Position numbers and translations under genes: made by a program | In this document: positions 1-11,009 of the stretch, in pieces | How the letters are laid out: every line of letters starts with the position of its first letter | Position numbering within the stretch: the stretch's first letter is position 1 | Source: Galbula dea | Taxonomy: Eukaryota > Chordata > Aves > Piciformes > Galbulidae | Assembly (NCBI GenBank): GCA_013399015.1 | Contig: VWZX01008946.1 | Span: forward strand, 1 to 64,000 | Direction: 5' to 3' | DNA: 64,000 nucleotides | Notes under the pieces: generated by a model | The model's input: the letters and a program-made list of their open reading frames with translations, nothing else | What the model was told of the DNA's origin: nothing | Database searches by the model: none

Positions 1-426
1 GGGGGCCCACACCTTCCTTAGTCTTCCTTTTTCCATTGATATATTTGAAGAACTCTTTCCTATTCCCCTTGATCTCCCTGGCTAGATTTAACTCCCACTG
101 AGCTTTAGTTTTCCTAACCAATTCCCTTGCTCTCCCGACAGCTTCCCTGTATGGCCCCCATTCTAGTTGACCCTTCTTCCACTCCTTATATAGATTCTTT
201 TTACGAGATAGCGTGTCCAGGAGCATCTTGTTCATCCAGGCAGATATCCTAGCATTCTTCTCTGCCTTTCTCTTTGTCAGTATACTTTGCTCCTGGACGT
301 AGAGAAGGTGATCCTTGAAAATTGACCAGCTGTCCTGGGCCCCCCTTCCCTCTAGGGCTTCGTCCCATGGCACTTTGGCCATCAGGTCCCTGAAGTGATC
401 AAAGTCTGCATGTCCAAAGTCCAGGG

Positions 427-882
427 TCACGAGCCTAGAACATATCCTCTTAGGGCCCTGAGGATCTTGAATTCCAATGCTTTATGGTCACTACAGCCAA
501 GGTTGTCCTTCAGCCTTATGTTGGTCACCAGCCCTTCCCTGTTGGTAAGAACAAGGTCCAGCATAGCACCTTTCCTAGTTGGTTCCTCTACAGTTTGGAG
601 GAGGAAGTTGTCATCAATGCACTCAACGAACATCCTGGATTGCTGGTGCCTTGCTGTGTTGTCCCCCCAGCAGATGTCAGGGTGATTGAAATTCCCCATG
701 AGGGCCAGGGCCTGTGAATGTGAAGCCACTTCTATCTGCCTATGGAGGGCCTCATCTACTTGGCCCTGCTGGTCAGGTGGCCTGTAGCAGACGCCTCCTG
801 TAACATCACCTTCCCCTGTCTTCCCTTTAATCTTAACCCATACGCTCTCAACCAGTTCATCCTTCCCCAGGTGGAGCTTCAT
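427..882 (-). pseudogene. CR1 ORF2 endonuclease domain, decayed
   Basis: This is a 151-residue open stretch of the CR1 apurinic-type endonuclease, the domain that nicks target DNA during target-primed reverse transcription. Visible motifs are CYRPP at residues 32-36, GNFNHPDICW at 63-72, LDLVLTNR at 108-115 and GCSDH ending at His133. Family members usually have GDFN where this copy has GNFN, so a conserved acidic residue is lost, while the SDH motif is kept. The ATG is only an internal methionine: homologous sequence continues upstream beyond a stop near 888, and downstream in another frame after the stop at 427. It is a dead fragment, not a gene with its own promoter. Confidence 0.85.
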
Positions 883-994
883 TGCTTCCTACTGATCACT
901 GATGTAGAGGGCAGAACCTCCTCCCCTCCTAGCCTGCCTGTCCTTCCTAAAGAGCTTGTACCTGTCTATTCCTACAATCCAATCATGGGAATCA

Positions 995-1038
995 TCCCAC
1001 CAAATTTCAGTAACAATCCCACCAAGTTTCAGTAACAT
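995..1038. repeat. 22-bp tandem duplication at CR1 5' edge
   Basis: Two near-identical 22-bp units, 995-1016 and 1017-1038, differ at about two positions. The first lies in the endonuclease coding sequence. The second forms the junction with flanking DNA, so the duplication probably arose at or after insertion. Confidence 0.8.
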
Positions 1039-3278
1039 GTAACAGTAACAATAACAATATAGAAAGTTCTATAACTTTCTCTAGTGCCAGATACTGGACC
1101 TACTTTGTCTAGTGAGTTAAAATGTTTGTGTTATTCTGTTCTTTCAAGGTTGAGATGATTTGGATGTCTTCAGACTTCAACAGATGTTGCACATGGTAGA
1201 AGAAGGAAAATAATGCCATAACTCTGATTGTAGTTGATGTCAGCTGGCCATGAGCAATTTTTTTTCTGTATTGTAATTGAAAATATCCAAATAGATTTCT
1301 TAATGAGCTAGGTCAGGTGGAGGAACTGAATAGGTCATGTTGTTCTTTCTGGATTTCAGCTGCTTGTTCAGCAGTGTTTCTCTCAGTGGTTTTTGAGCAG
1401 CATTACGTGGTTTGTAAATTCTGATGTATTTCCACTTCAGGATCACTAGTTACACCTCAAGTGCTTATTTTTTCCAGTTACTTTATAGGATACATTTGTT
1501 TTTTTGATGTATACCTTGCTTACATCTGCAGAGTAACATAGAGTGCCATAGGACCAGCTGTATTTAGTTGCTTTCTGTAAATGCTGCTGCACTGTTTTCA
1601 CTTCTAAAAAAATGCCTGTGATGCTGTACAAGGTGACCGTTGGCTCTGACTGCTATATACTAATGAGGAGAGCCTGCAAGACATCTGTATTGTATGCATA
1701 AATATAACTAATTTGCATAACTGTTCTTATGTCATGGGTGGTATAAATTCAAGGAGTTAACTCTTGCTTCAATCTGTCTATCTAGGAAAAGAAGCGGTGA
1801 GGTAAATTGTTGTGCCTTGCACTACTCTTTAACAGTAGACACACTGAGGTAGTCTATGTTTCTGTCTTAAAACTGAAGGGGGATATTTGAAGCAGTAGAG
1901 CATGAACTTCTGAGAATTGATTCTGTTGAAAATTGCAGATATTGATAGGTATCATGAAGTTCTTGCAGATAAAGCCCAGAGGCTGCAGTGACATGGTTAG
2001 ATAAGTAGAGACATAATGTCTTCCCGTACAATGAGGCACAGGACAGACACCCTCAATGATATTACAGAGTGGAAACATCCATTTACTCTGATGCTTATGT
2101 TTGGAGGGGGGGAGGGAGAGAAAAAGTCCTACCCTCAAAAGAACTGATGAACTTGCTCATGGCAATCTTTAGACATAGCTATGCTGTCTCCCATTCTGGA
2201 GTTACTGTAGTCCTGTTTTTCAGATCTCTGTACTAGATGCTGCATATCCTGAGGAAGGTATGAGGATGTGCTGTGAAATGTGAAACTGTAAGATAGGTTA
2301 AGTCATGAGTGCAGACATTCTTCATTACTTGAATCAGAATCTCTAAGTTCTGTTCTTCTTTGGATAATCAAGAAACGAAAGGATTGATTCTATCTGTGCA
2401 AATAGGGGAATGGGTCAGTCCAGTTTGGTTAGAAACTTTCCCACCTCCCACTTGTTTCTAGTAGGCATAGCATGGCAAACCTATATTACCTGGAATTTTG
2501 GTTAATTCAAGTATTTCTGTTTGTGGATGAATTGTTTCTCTTCTTTACACCAGTTTCAAAGTTGTGGCAATTATATTTTTAGATACGTACGTACCATATA
2601 AGTGAAGTGACAAAAGTAGTTGTAGTTTTTCTTTTAATACCTCTTTTTTTTTTTCCCAACAAACCATCTGTGTCTACTATGAAAACTCAGAAATACTCCT
2701 GCATGGCACAAACCAGGAGGAAGCAACTTCCTCAACCAGAAAATCAAAACACGTGCTGCCAGTGTATGAGTGAAACAGCATTAAGAAAGCTTCATACACT
2801 ACTTACAAAATCAAGGCAGAAAGAAACATACAAAGCAAAAATGACTTCTGTCTGTCCCTCTTCCCAGCATACTGAAGATGGAAGCACAGATGGAGCCCTT
2901 GTTGGCTGCTGGACTTCTGTCATCTGTCTTCACACCCTGTGGGTCATACACAGGTTTGAAGTGTGGTGACAATGTGCAAATGAGCAAGGTCAGAAATGGA
3001 GAAGGACTTTGCTTTTTTTACTTGCAATGGACCTGTTGCTTTCCTCTTCAGAAAATAAAGCTATGTTTAGTAAAATATTTGCTTATTATCCATTAAAAGA
3101 TACTACAAATGCTGAGTTTTTGCTCTGTGCTGGGCAGGACCTTGGCTTGCTGCTGTCATGATATCCAGCTCAGGTCTGCTGTTTATGTGAAGCAAGACAT
3201 GGGCATTAGCTGCTCAAGTTCTGGTGTTGAGTCAGGTCCCCAGCCTAAAGCATACAATAAGTTTCATACCAAGGCAAT
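1039..3278. other. Unique AT-rich DNA, no gene supported
   Basis: No repeat family or conserved protein is recognisable. A 120-codon plus-strand open frame (2607-2969) has low-complexity hydrophobic and Lys/Thr-rich content and matches no family I know. A perfect AATAAA lies 85 bp beyond it at 3054-3059. Both are likely to be chance. There is a poly-T run near 2645-2656. Confidence 0.6.
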
Positions 3279-3515
3279 ATAGAATCATAGAATCATTAAA
3301 GTTGGAAAAGACCTCTAAGATCATCAAGTCCAACCATTGACCCAACACCCTTATGCCATTAAACCACGTCATGAAGTGCCATGCCCACACATTCTTTTGA
3401 ATGCCTCCAGGGATGGTGACTCCACCATGTCTCTGGGCAGCCTGTTCCAATTTTTCCTAATATCCAACCTGACCCTCCCCTACCACAACTTGATGCCATT
3501 TCCTCTTGTCCTATT
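3279..3515 (-). mobile_element. CR1 3' end (type F)
   Basis: It starts with AGAATCATAGAATCAT, the reverse complement of the CR1 tail repeat. The usual reversed 3' end follows (TTGGAAAAGACCTCTAAGATC, and the stretch encoding a PRD..ESPS-like end of ORF2). It is truncated near 3515, before the thumb region, and there is no intact frame. Confidence 0.88.
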
Positions 3516-3863
3516 AAAGGACAGGCAGCTTAATTAATGTTGTAAAGAAGGATTATGCAAAAATGACTTGAAAGAAGAAGCTGCCATGCCAGCTTCTATT
3601 GATTTCACATAAGACTTTTGAGAGGCTGAGATTTTTAACAATGGACAATTGTTAAGTTTGCAACTTTTACAGCTCTCATTTAAGCATTAATTGAGGTTTC
3701 GGTGGACTGCAGTTTATGTGTTTAGTGAATTCTTTGAATAGGTATCCTAGATATCAGTTTCCTTAAAAACTTTATTTTCTCAAAAACTTTGAAGATGAAA
3801 CTGGGCAAAACTGATGTTTACAGGTTCTGGGATGTTTTCACATCCTTTTTGTTTGATGAAGAT
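3516..3863. other. Unique spacer between two CR1 copies
   Basis: AT-rich DNA with no gene, RNA or repeat signal that I can identify. Confidence 0.6.
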
Positions 3864-4674
3864 TACAGAATTACAGAATCACAGAATAGCCACAGTTGGA
3901 AGGGACCCATTAGGATCATCGAGTCCAACTCCTGTTTACGCACAGGACAACTCCACAGTCACACCATGTGCCTAAGTGCCTTGTCCAATTGCTTCTTAAA
4001 TTCTGTGAGAGTAGGAGCCATGACAGCCTCCCTGGGGAGCCTCTTCCAATGCTCCACCACCCTCTGGGTAAAGAAGCTCCCACGAATATTCAATCTAAAT
4101 CTCCCCCGGCACAGTTTCATGCCGTTCCCCCGTGTCCTGTCGCCAGCCACCAGAGAGAGGAGGCCAGCACCCACCCCTCCCTCTCTGGTATGGAAGTTAT
4201 AAACAGCTATGAGGTCTCCCTTAAGTCTCCTTTTCTCCAGGCTGAACAGACCACGTGCTTTCAACCTTTCCACAGAAGACTTCCCCTCCATTCCCTTCAC
4301 CATCCTTGTGGCCCTCTTCTGGACACTCTCCAACAACCTCATGTCCTTCTTGTACTGTGGTGCCCAAAACTGCAGACAGTACTCCAGGTGAGGCCGCACC
4401 AGAGCCGAGTAGAGTGGGATCAGTACTTCCCTTGATCGGCTAGCAATGGAGTGCTTCATGCACCCCAGAATCCTATTGGCCCTCGTAGCTGCCAGTGCAT
4501 ACTGCTGGCTCATATTCAACCTGTTATCTACCAGAACTCCCAGATCCCTCTCTACAGATCTGCTTTCCAGCCTCGTATTCCCCAGCTGGTATGTTGCTTT
4601 TGGGTTGGCCCTACCCAAGTGCAGAACCCGGCACTTGTCCTTATTAAACTTCACGTGGTTTGTGGCAGCCCAGT
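3864..4674 (-). mobile_element. CR1 3' end with open ORF2 C-terminus (type A)
   Basis: A minus-strand copy of about 810 bp. It starts with reversed tail repeats (3864-3888), carries the short 3' UTR, then about 235 codons of ORF2 C-terminus without a stop. The 5' truncation is near 4674, just downstream of the reverse-transcriptase core. The open frame and low divergence from the copy at 28717 suggest a relatively young insertion. No target-site duplication was found. Confidence 0.93.
3959..4674 (-). pseudogene. CR1 ORF2 C-terminal (thumb/connection) fragment
   Basis: This is an uninterrupted C-terminal part of CR1 ORF2, from the NKDKCRVLHLG region through ERDLGVLVDNRLNMS, SRSREVLIPLYSALVRPHLEY, LLESVQKRATRM, LFSLEKRRLKGDLIAVYN and DRTRGNGMKL to a stop at 3959. 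These are the standard landmarks downstream of the FADD motif. The reverse-transcriptase palm (motifs A-C) is missing through 5' truncation. The frame stays open in flanking DNA up to 4903, which is chance read-through rather than element sequence. It cannot encode a working enzyme. Confidence 0.9.
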
Positions 4675-7610
4675 ATCCTTCCAGGAGCAGAGAAGAGGAA
4701 AGAAGTGGAGGAAGAGCAGGAAAAAGATGAAGGAGCAGATCAGTCTGGTAGGGGGAAGCACTAAGAGTGAATAGAGGGTAGTAGTGGAAAGTATTCCCTT
4801 TTCTATTTGCCAAGTAATGCAGTCCTTTATGGGTGATTGTCAGGGTGCCAGAGGGAGTGCTGTGTTCCTGGTCTTTATATGGTCTCTCCAAGAATGTGTT
4901 CATTTAACCTTGGGGCCCTCCTTTTTTTATTTCCCCAAGGATGAATCTCATAATCATAGGCTGGGGTGTTGGTTTCAGCTGCATGGTTTTATCATCTTGT
5001 GATTCTTGTAGCAAAAGAACTTGGAACTCCTGTTTGAGATTTCGCCTGGTTGGGGGGTATGCAGACAGCAGAGATTTTAGAGCAACACATGGTGACCTTT
5101 TCAAAACAAGCCAATGTTTATTAGTCAACTTGAATACAGCACATTCTGTTCCTGAGCTGCAGGATTGAAGAAAAGCTTTTGTATGTGCTGGCAATGTTAC
5201 CTGCCTCTCTGGGAGGCAGGGCTGGGATTTTGCCTGCCTTGCTACAGGTGGAAGAGCCAGATCCGCAGCCAGACGTGTTTCATATCTTAAGTTTGTCTGC
5301 ATGTTCTTTCTCTTAGGTGATAAAAGTAGTATTTAGGCAACTGTATGCTGAGATAGTTAGTTAGAAGACTAGCTAGTCCATGCCAGCTGAGACTTGATCT
5401 AAGGGCTATTACCCGTTGCTTTGTTTTGTCTTCTGTCCTAGAGAAAGGATTTTAACCCTTCTACCATACAGTATAACCATGTGTGAACAAACTGACTAAT
5501 AAATACATTTCATAGCTGTAATTAAGAAATTTCCACATTCAACATCTGTACGTGTCAGCATTTGCTTACTGTAGAGCCCCACCTGGACAGTGAAGACTCT
5601 GTATACTATTAACTATTTAATGTATGGAAACTTTTAAGTAGGGTGATTTAGCTCAGTATTTTAGCTAATAGTTGTAATTGCAGATAGACTCAAGGTGGAA
5701 TGATTGTGCAGTCTGACTTTGGAGGTCGGTTGCCATGCTGCTGTGCTCCAGGGAAAGCATGAGATGTTGCTGTTTTGGAAGGGTATTTCCTGCCCCCCCC
5801 ATTCCTAAAGAAGACCAAGTGCTGATCATGTTTGTGTTTTGGGGATGCTGCAGTAGTAGCCCAGAGAAGGCTATGAGTCTGAGGTGCAGAATGCAAGGCA
5901 GGAGCTGCAGTTAACTGCTGGCAAAAGTTTTGTAGTAGCTGGACTCTGTGGGCTTCATGGAGTGAGCTGCTGTTTTGCTCCTAGACCTCATGTCTGCAGA
6001 GCAAAGAAGTGTTTGCATAACTAACTCTCCTCTGAACTTGGGGTAAGGGAGTAAAATTCCAGTTTCTGACATTTAGCAATAAAAAAAAAGTCTCTGCCAA
6101 AAGTGCATTAATCTCATTTTGACTGGCAATATATGAGTTATTTCTTTGTCATGAATAGGAGGTTCTTCATGTTCAGCTGTGGAAGTGCTGAGCAACAGTT
6201 GTTCTCAGTTACTGTCCTGTGGGGAGAAGTTACAGAACTTCAGTACTGCAGAATATTGCCTTAGAATTTGCAGGATGACATAACACCACCACTATCCCTC
6301 TCAGCTTTCTTTTACTAATCCCCTGTAATGATTCAAACTGTTAATTTTTTTGAAGTGTCATAACAGTCAAAATGAGGCAAAAATAGTGATTGAATGCAAG
6401 GTTTAAGGAAAATAGTGGTGAAAATTTCGATTTTAATTCAGTACCTTTTGTGTAAACTCATGTGGATTTATGTATAAACCCACATATATGGGAGAAATCT
6501 GGTGTGTTGGATATATTATGGTGACAATGTACAAACTGTGTCAGACAAAGTAAGAACTAGGGGGGCAATTCAGACTGAAGGTTGATCTAAATCTAATGGA
6601 GTGATATTTTAAAACCTTAAATTTAAACTTTGCTGTTAAGGGTTTTAATTATGTCAAGATGCATGAAACGTTTGGCTTTTGAAATGTGAAGGAAAAATGA
6701 GGTTTAGTGACTTGGAATCTGATTAATAAAATCTATTGTTATATGGACAATTTGATACAAAGGGATTTGTAATTGAGATAATAAATCCTGTGATATATTG
6801 ATTTAGAAGGATTAATATATCAAGTAAAAGGAAAGAAATTGGCATGAATCAAATTTTGAGATAATTGTTTTTCTAAAATATTTGGCATCTGTGCTATGAA
6901 GATCATACTCAGTTTTTGTACAAACATTAGATTAAGCCAATAGAACATTAAATCCTGAGTTTACTATGGGTCATATATACCATATATAACCAATCAAAAA
7001 ATAGGTAAATAAGTCAGCTGTGGTGGGAAGATACTGGTGTAGTTCTTGCAGGTGGTGTCTTGGTACCTGCTTCTGACCTTAGGTAACTCTCTTGGTTTTC
7101 TGAGTACAAACTCAACTCCTTTTGTTATTTTCATGTGGTTATTTAGCAAGACAATGCCAAAAAAGGATAAAGAACTTTGATCTTTAATAAATAATTACAG
7201 TTTATTCTGGTGAGTCCTACCAATCTCCACTATCTTGAACTCAGGAATTTCTAAACTTTGGAGGGTGAGTGTTCATACTGAACATCTTTTTGATGTGCTA
7301 CTGCAACACTGTAAGTTTTTTCTGTAATTGAATGTTTCAAATAGACAGGATTTAGTCAGCAACAGCAGTAAACTACAGAGGAAATCCTGGCAATGGGTGA
7401 GGCTGAGATTTCTGGCAAAGAAAGTGCAAAAAGGGAGCAGGGAAAACAGAGGTGATGCTGATGCAAAGGTTGATAATGTCGAGGCAGAGACTGATGTGTG
7501 AAGCTTCAGGAGACCTCCTGCTTGCTGTCCTCAAGGACTTAAAGGCTTAGATAACGAAAAAGAAAGAAAGAAAAAGAACAAAAAGCCCAAATAAAAGCAA
7601 AAAAAAAGCA
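4675..7610. other. Unique AT-rich DNA, no gene supported
   Basis: No repeat or gene signal stands out over about 2.9 kb. Short open frames on both strands have no recognisable domains. The last 55 bases (about 7556-7610) are an A-rich, GAAA-like tract just before the next CR1. Confidence 0.6.
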
Positions 7611-7826
7611 GCCCTTCTTTTCTGTGAGGGTTCTAGAGCAGTGGCCCAGGCTGCCCAAGGAGGTCTCTTGTAGAGTCTCTTTTCTCTGGAGAGATTCCAA
7701 CCCACCTGGAGGTGATTCTGGGCAACCTGCTCTGGGTGACCCTGGTATAGCAGGGGGCGGGTTTGACTAGGTGATCCCCAGAGGTCCCTTACAATCTCTT
7801 TTGTGCTGGGATTCTGGGACACTGTG
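7611..7826 (+). mobile_element. CR1 3' end (type D)
   Basis: A plus-strand tail beginning in the last codons of ORF2 (GTGAGGGTTCTAGAGCAGTG) and running through the type-D 3' UTR, with GGGTGACCCTGGTATAGCAG and the GGTCCCTT block. It ends in the degenerate tail repeat GGGATTCTGGGACACTGTG. It is heavily 5'-truncated. Confidence 0.88.
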
Positions 7827-8840
7827 AAAAAGAATTGAAATAAGTTTAGAGCTTAATTTTCACCTGCGTTGTGCTTGAACAAGAAGCAGAAATCCACAAG
7901 ACTTACTTCACCAGTGAACACAACAGCTCATCTGGCACTGCAGGGTTGAGGATACCTGTGTGAAAACAGGAGGTTGACTTCCCATCTTTCACTGTCCATT
8001 CAAAATCTAAGTGGAGAAATTAAAGAAGGAGTTTATAAAAACGTAGAAGAACGGTTGCTTTTTATTGAAGGGACAACAGGAAGCTCTCTTTAAATAGCAA
8101 GCCTGTCTTTTAGTCCTGGAAAATTAATAAACAGAAGATCAGAAAATTCTGTCATACCTTCCAATACTTTGCATTATTAAATATCTGGAAGAAACAGAAG
8201 AGAGGACAACTCATGTACTTGAGGATAAATGCCTAAAAATATGTGTGTGGTATGCCAGTCGCTTGTGAGCCCAAGAAGAAAAACTATTTAAAAAAGCTTA
8301 GAGAGTCCTTTTTTTCTGTTTGTGGTTTCTCTGTGTATATTTTTGTTTGTTTGTTTGGGGTGGGTTTTTTTTTTCATCCCTGCCCTCCACTCCCACCCCT
8401 CCCAAGTATTTTCTTACATGTTAGGAAGCAAAGTTTTCACCACTTCACCTTCCTGAATTATAGGGATTTGAAAACACAAGCAAAGACATTTATTCTTAGG
8501 ACATAGGTTGTTTGGATATTATGAAATATAAAGTAAGAGCTGCAATGAAAAACAAACAGACAGTTTGGAACACCTTAAAAACAAGAAGCCAGATGTGACA
8601 GACACAGTGCCCTAAACTTCAGTGAGCTGTTTTAAAAAAGGAACATTCCTGAATGTGAACCTTCCCAAATTCAGTTGCTAAATAAAACGTTAGAAGAAGT
8701 GAGAGATACTTTGCACACATACATGAGGACAAACATGATTTAGCTTTTGTTGTTAAAAAAATTCTAAAGCATCTCTTTTTTTTAAAAATTAATATGTAAA
8801 ATAATGTTTCCATACTACTAACCAATTTACAACTTACTAA
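7827..8840. other. Unique DNA with T/G and C-rich tracts
   Basis: No gene is supported. A GTTT-rich stretch followed by a T run and a C-rich run lies at about 8338-8403. Confidence 0.55.
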
Positions 8841-8902
8841 TCACAGAATATTAGGAGTTGGAAGGGACCTTGAAAGATCATCTAGTCCAACCCCTCTGCC
8901 AC
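8841..8902 (-). mobile_element. CR1 extreme 3' end (type C)
   Basis: About 60 bp of reversed CR1 terminus: TCACAGAATATTAGGAGTTG, then the GGGACCTTGAAAGATCATC block. This is one of the shortest copies in the window. Confidence 0.82.
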
Positions 8903-9399
8903 AATGACCCTTCATTGGAAAGCTGAACTTAAACACTTTTCATGGTTTTTTAAATTTTTGGTTTTTAAGGTAAATGTGGGAAACCATGAGAAATTAGAAA
9001 AACCCACGTTTTAAAACAAATGGAAGGGGAGTTTCTTTGAAGTCTTCCATTAATGCTTAAACAGGAACCTTCTCAAAAAAAAAACCCCAAAGCAAGAAAA
9101 CCAGGGATTCAAATAATCCCCTGGTACTTGGACTTCTATAAGGCATCTGAGACCCTGAAGACTGTGGGATTTTAATCGTAGTGATATGAGCAGACATTCT
9201 TCAGATATAGACTGCTTGTGAAACTTCCATCACTGCTTTTATCTGCTGTAATTCCTTTTTGCATCGGCTCAGATCTGCATGAGATGAGTCCCTGTTTGTT
9301 ACTGTTTTTCATATATCAGTGTGAACAGTTAAGTGTTGAAAAATGTCTGTGATCCCTGTTTTTGAAGCCACAATATGTAGTATTTTACAGTTTCCCCTG
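8903..9399. other. Unique spacer
   Basis: AT-rich DNA with A and T runs. Nothing identifiable. Confidence 0.55.
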
Positions 9400-9753
9400 A
9401 GGAGCTGGATGAGAGAACAGAGAGCGCTGTCAGCAATTTTGCTGATGACGCTAAACTGGGTGGAGTGGCTGACACACCACAGGGTTGTGCTGCCATTCAG
9501 CGAGACTTAGACAGGCTGGAGAGTTGGGCAGGGAGACANAACTGCTGGAAAGAGTCCAGTGCAGAACCACCAAGATGGTGAAGGGTCTGGAACATCTTCC
9601 TGATGAGGAAAGGCTGAGGGATTTGGGTCTCTTGAGCTTGGAGAAGATGCACTTCTGTGTGACCTGGTCTAGGGAATCCTGCTGTGGCAGGGGGGTTGGA
9701 CTAGATGATCTTTTGAGGTCCCTTCCAACTCCTAACATTTCGTGATTCTGTGA
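9400..9753 (+). mobile_element. CR1 copy with internal jumps and an N (type C)
   Basis: It opens in the reverse-transcriptase FADD region (SNFADDAKLGGVADTP-like, about 9430-9475) and runs to a GRE residue series. At the N at 9539 it jumps about 280 bp of consensus to the LLERVQ region. Near 9645 a second jump leads from LSLEK straight to the 3' UTR. It ends with the tail repeat GTGATTCTGTGA. The N marks an assembly join, so the internal structure is unreliable. Confidence 0.88.
9539..9539. other. Ambiguous base at a CR1 junction
   Basis: A single N joins two CR1 ORF2 positions that are about 280 bp apart in intact copies. It probably marks a collapsed or unfilled assembly gap. Confidence 0.75.
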
Positions 9754-10798
9754 AGAGCTTATTCAAAGAGATGGCAGTAGGTCCAAGACCAGCACTGTTT
9801 GACATCAAAGTGTATCTAAAAATGCTGTAGCAATGCTTTGTGTAGAGCTCAGTATAGTGTCTGTGGAAGATGTGAGAGTCTGGAGGTCTTCATCTGCTTG
9901 TGGCCATTTATGCACATTTTCTGATAGAGCACACAGCAAGATGGAAATTCTGTGTCATAAAATCAGAATTGTTTGGCAGAGCTTATTACTGTGTGCACCT
10001 TTGCTTTTGAGCAAACTGTTGTAAATAAATTTGCATCAGCCAAGCACTGCAGTTATGAGTTTGCTTTTCTTGCCAGCTGGAAGAAGTAGAAGTACAGTCC
10101 AATGAGCATGTGTCTGCTTGGTTATGGAAGAACTTTCTCAAGGACCTATCTTCTGTGTTTGGATTTTTAAAATATTTTTCATAAAGTATTTTTCAGAAAA
10201 AAACCCCTAAACTAAACAATTGCAAGGACAACAGTTGTGTAGGCAGTTTTTCAGTCCTTATGTGACTGGGCTGCAGTGTGTCCAAACACCATCTCCTAGG
10301 TGGGCTCCTTGGCGTGCTTGCCAAGTTTTGCTTACTTGAAGGTCACAGCTGCTGTTGAGCAGCCAGAACTTAAGAAGTCCGATTGCCGCATGAAGCGTGA
10401 ATGGCAGAGCTTGTACCTTTAGACAAACACCACTCAAAGAGTGCTGGGAGCACATTTGTAAATTTTAATGCCACAGGCTGAAGCTAATCTTAGGGGTTTT
10501 TTTGCTTGTGAGATAAGTGGAAGTATTTATCCCAGCCATAGAGCTGAAGGAGGAAGGAAGCAGCATGTGAAAGAAGCAGCTGTTACGAACATGTCTGACT
10601 ACATGAACGCTTCCAGAAGCCTTCCACAGGCCTTATGGACACATATGAAGGAAACTGGCTTGCTAAGAGGAGTAAGTGGTTTAAATAGATAAACCAAAAT
10701 AATTGCATGATCTGCTTCTGATGAGAGCCTGTGTGAACATTCCTGTTCACAGGAACTAATTATTAATTTACTAATTGCTTCTCTGTTTGGTGTTTAGG
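9754..10798. other. Unique DNA, no gene supported
   Basis: No conserved protein, RNA or repeat is recognisable. Confidence 0.55.
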
Positions 10799-11009
10799 TA
10801 TGTAGAAATGTTTTCCCAGTTCAGGTGCCAGAGCACTGGCCCAGACTGCCCAGAGAGCTTGTGGAGTCTCCTTCTATGGAGATATTCAAAACCCATCTGG
10901 ATGTGCTTCTGTGTGACCTGGTCTAGGGAATCCTACTGTGGCAGGGGGGTTGGACTAGGTGATCTTTCAAGGTCCCTTCCAACTCCTAATATTCTGTGAT
11001 TCTGTGATT
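10799..11009 (+). mobile_element. CR1 3' end (type C)
   Basis: A plus-strand copy that starts at the final ORF2 segment (RNVFPVQVPEHWPRLPRELVES-like), continues through the type-C 3' UTR (CTTCTGTGTGACCTGGTCTA, GGCAGGGGGGTTGGACTAGG) and ends in ATTCTGTGATTCTGTGAT. It is 5'-truncated near 10799. Confidence 0.92.

Larger units (their letters stand above)
1..1038 (-). mobile_element. CR1 LINE fragment, endonuclease and linker region
   Basis: This is a minus-strand CR1 ORF2 fragment that continues past the left edge. Read on the minus strand it begins with an ETWWD-like endonuclease stretch (about 1016-900), runs through the C-terminal half of an APE-type endonuclease (882-427), then through the Lys/Arg-rich linker that precedes the reverse transcriptase (about 420-1). 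The frame is broken by a TAG near 888 and a frameshift near 424-430. The 5' end carries a 22-bp tandem duplication (995-1016 and 1017-1038), with unique AT-rich DNA beyond. It is the only copy here that retains endonuclease sequence. Confidence 0.9.

Noticed and set aside
4675..4903. Upstream part of the long minus-strand frame ending at 3959, as an N-terminal domain
   Set aside because: Homology to CR1 stops near 4674; the rest is flanking DNA that happens to lack stops.
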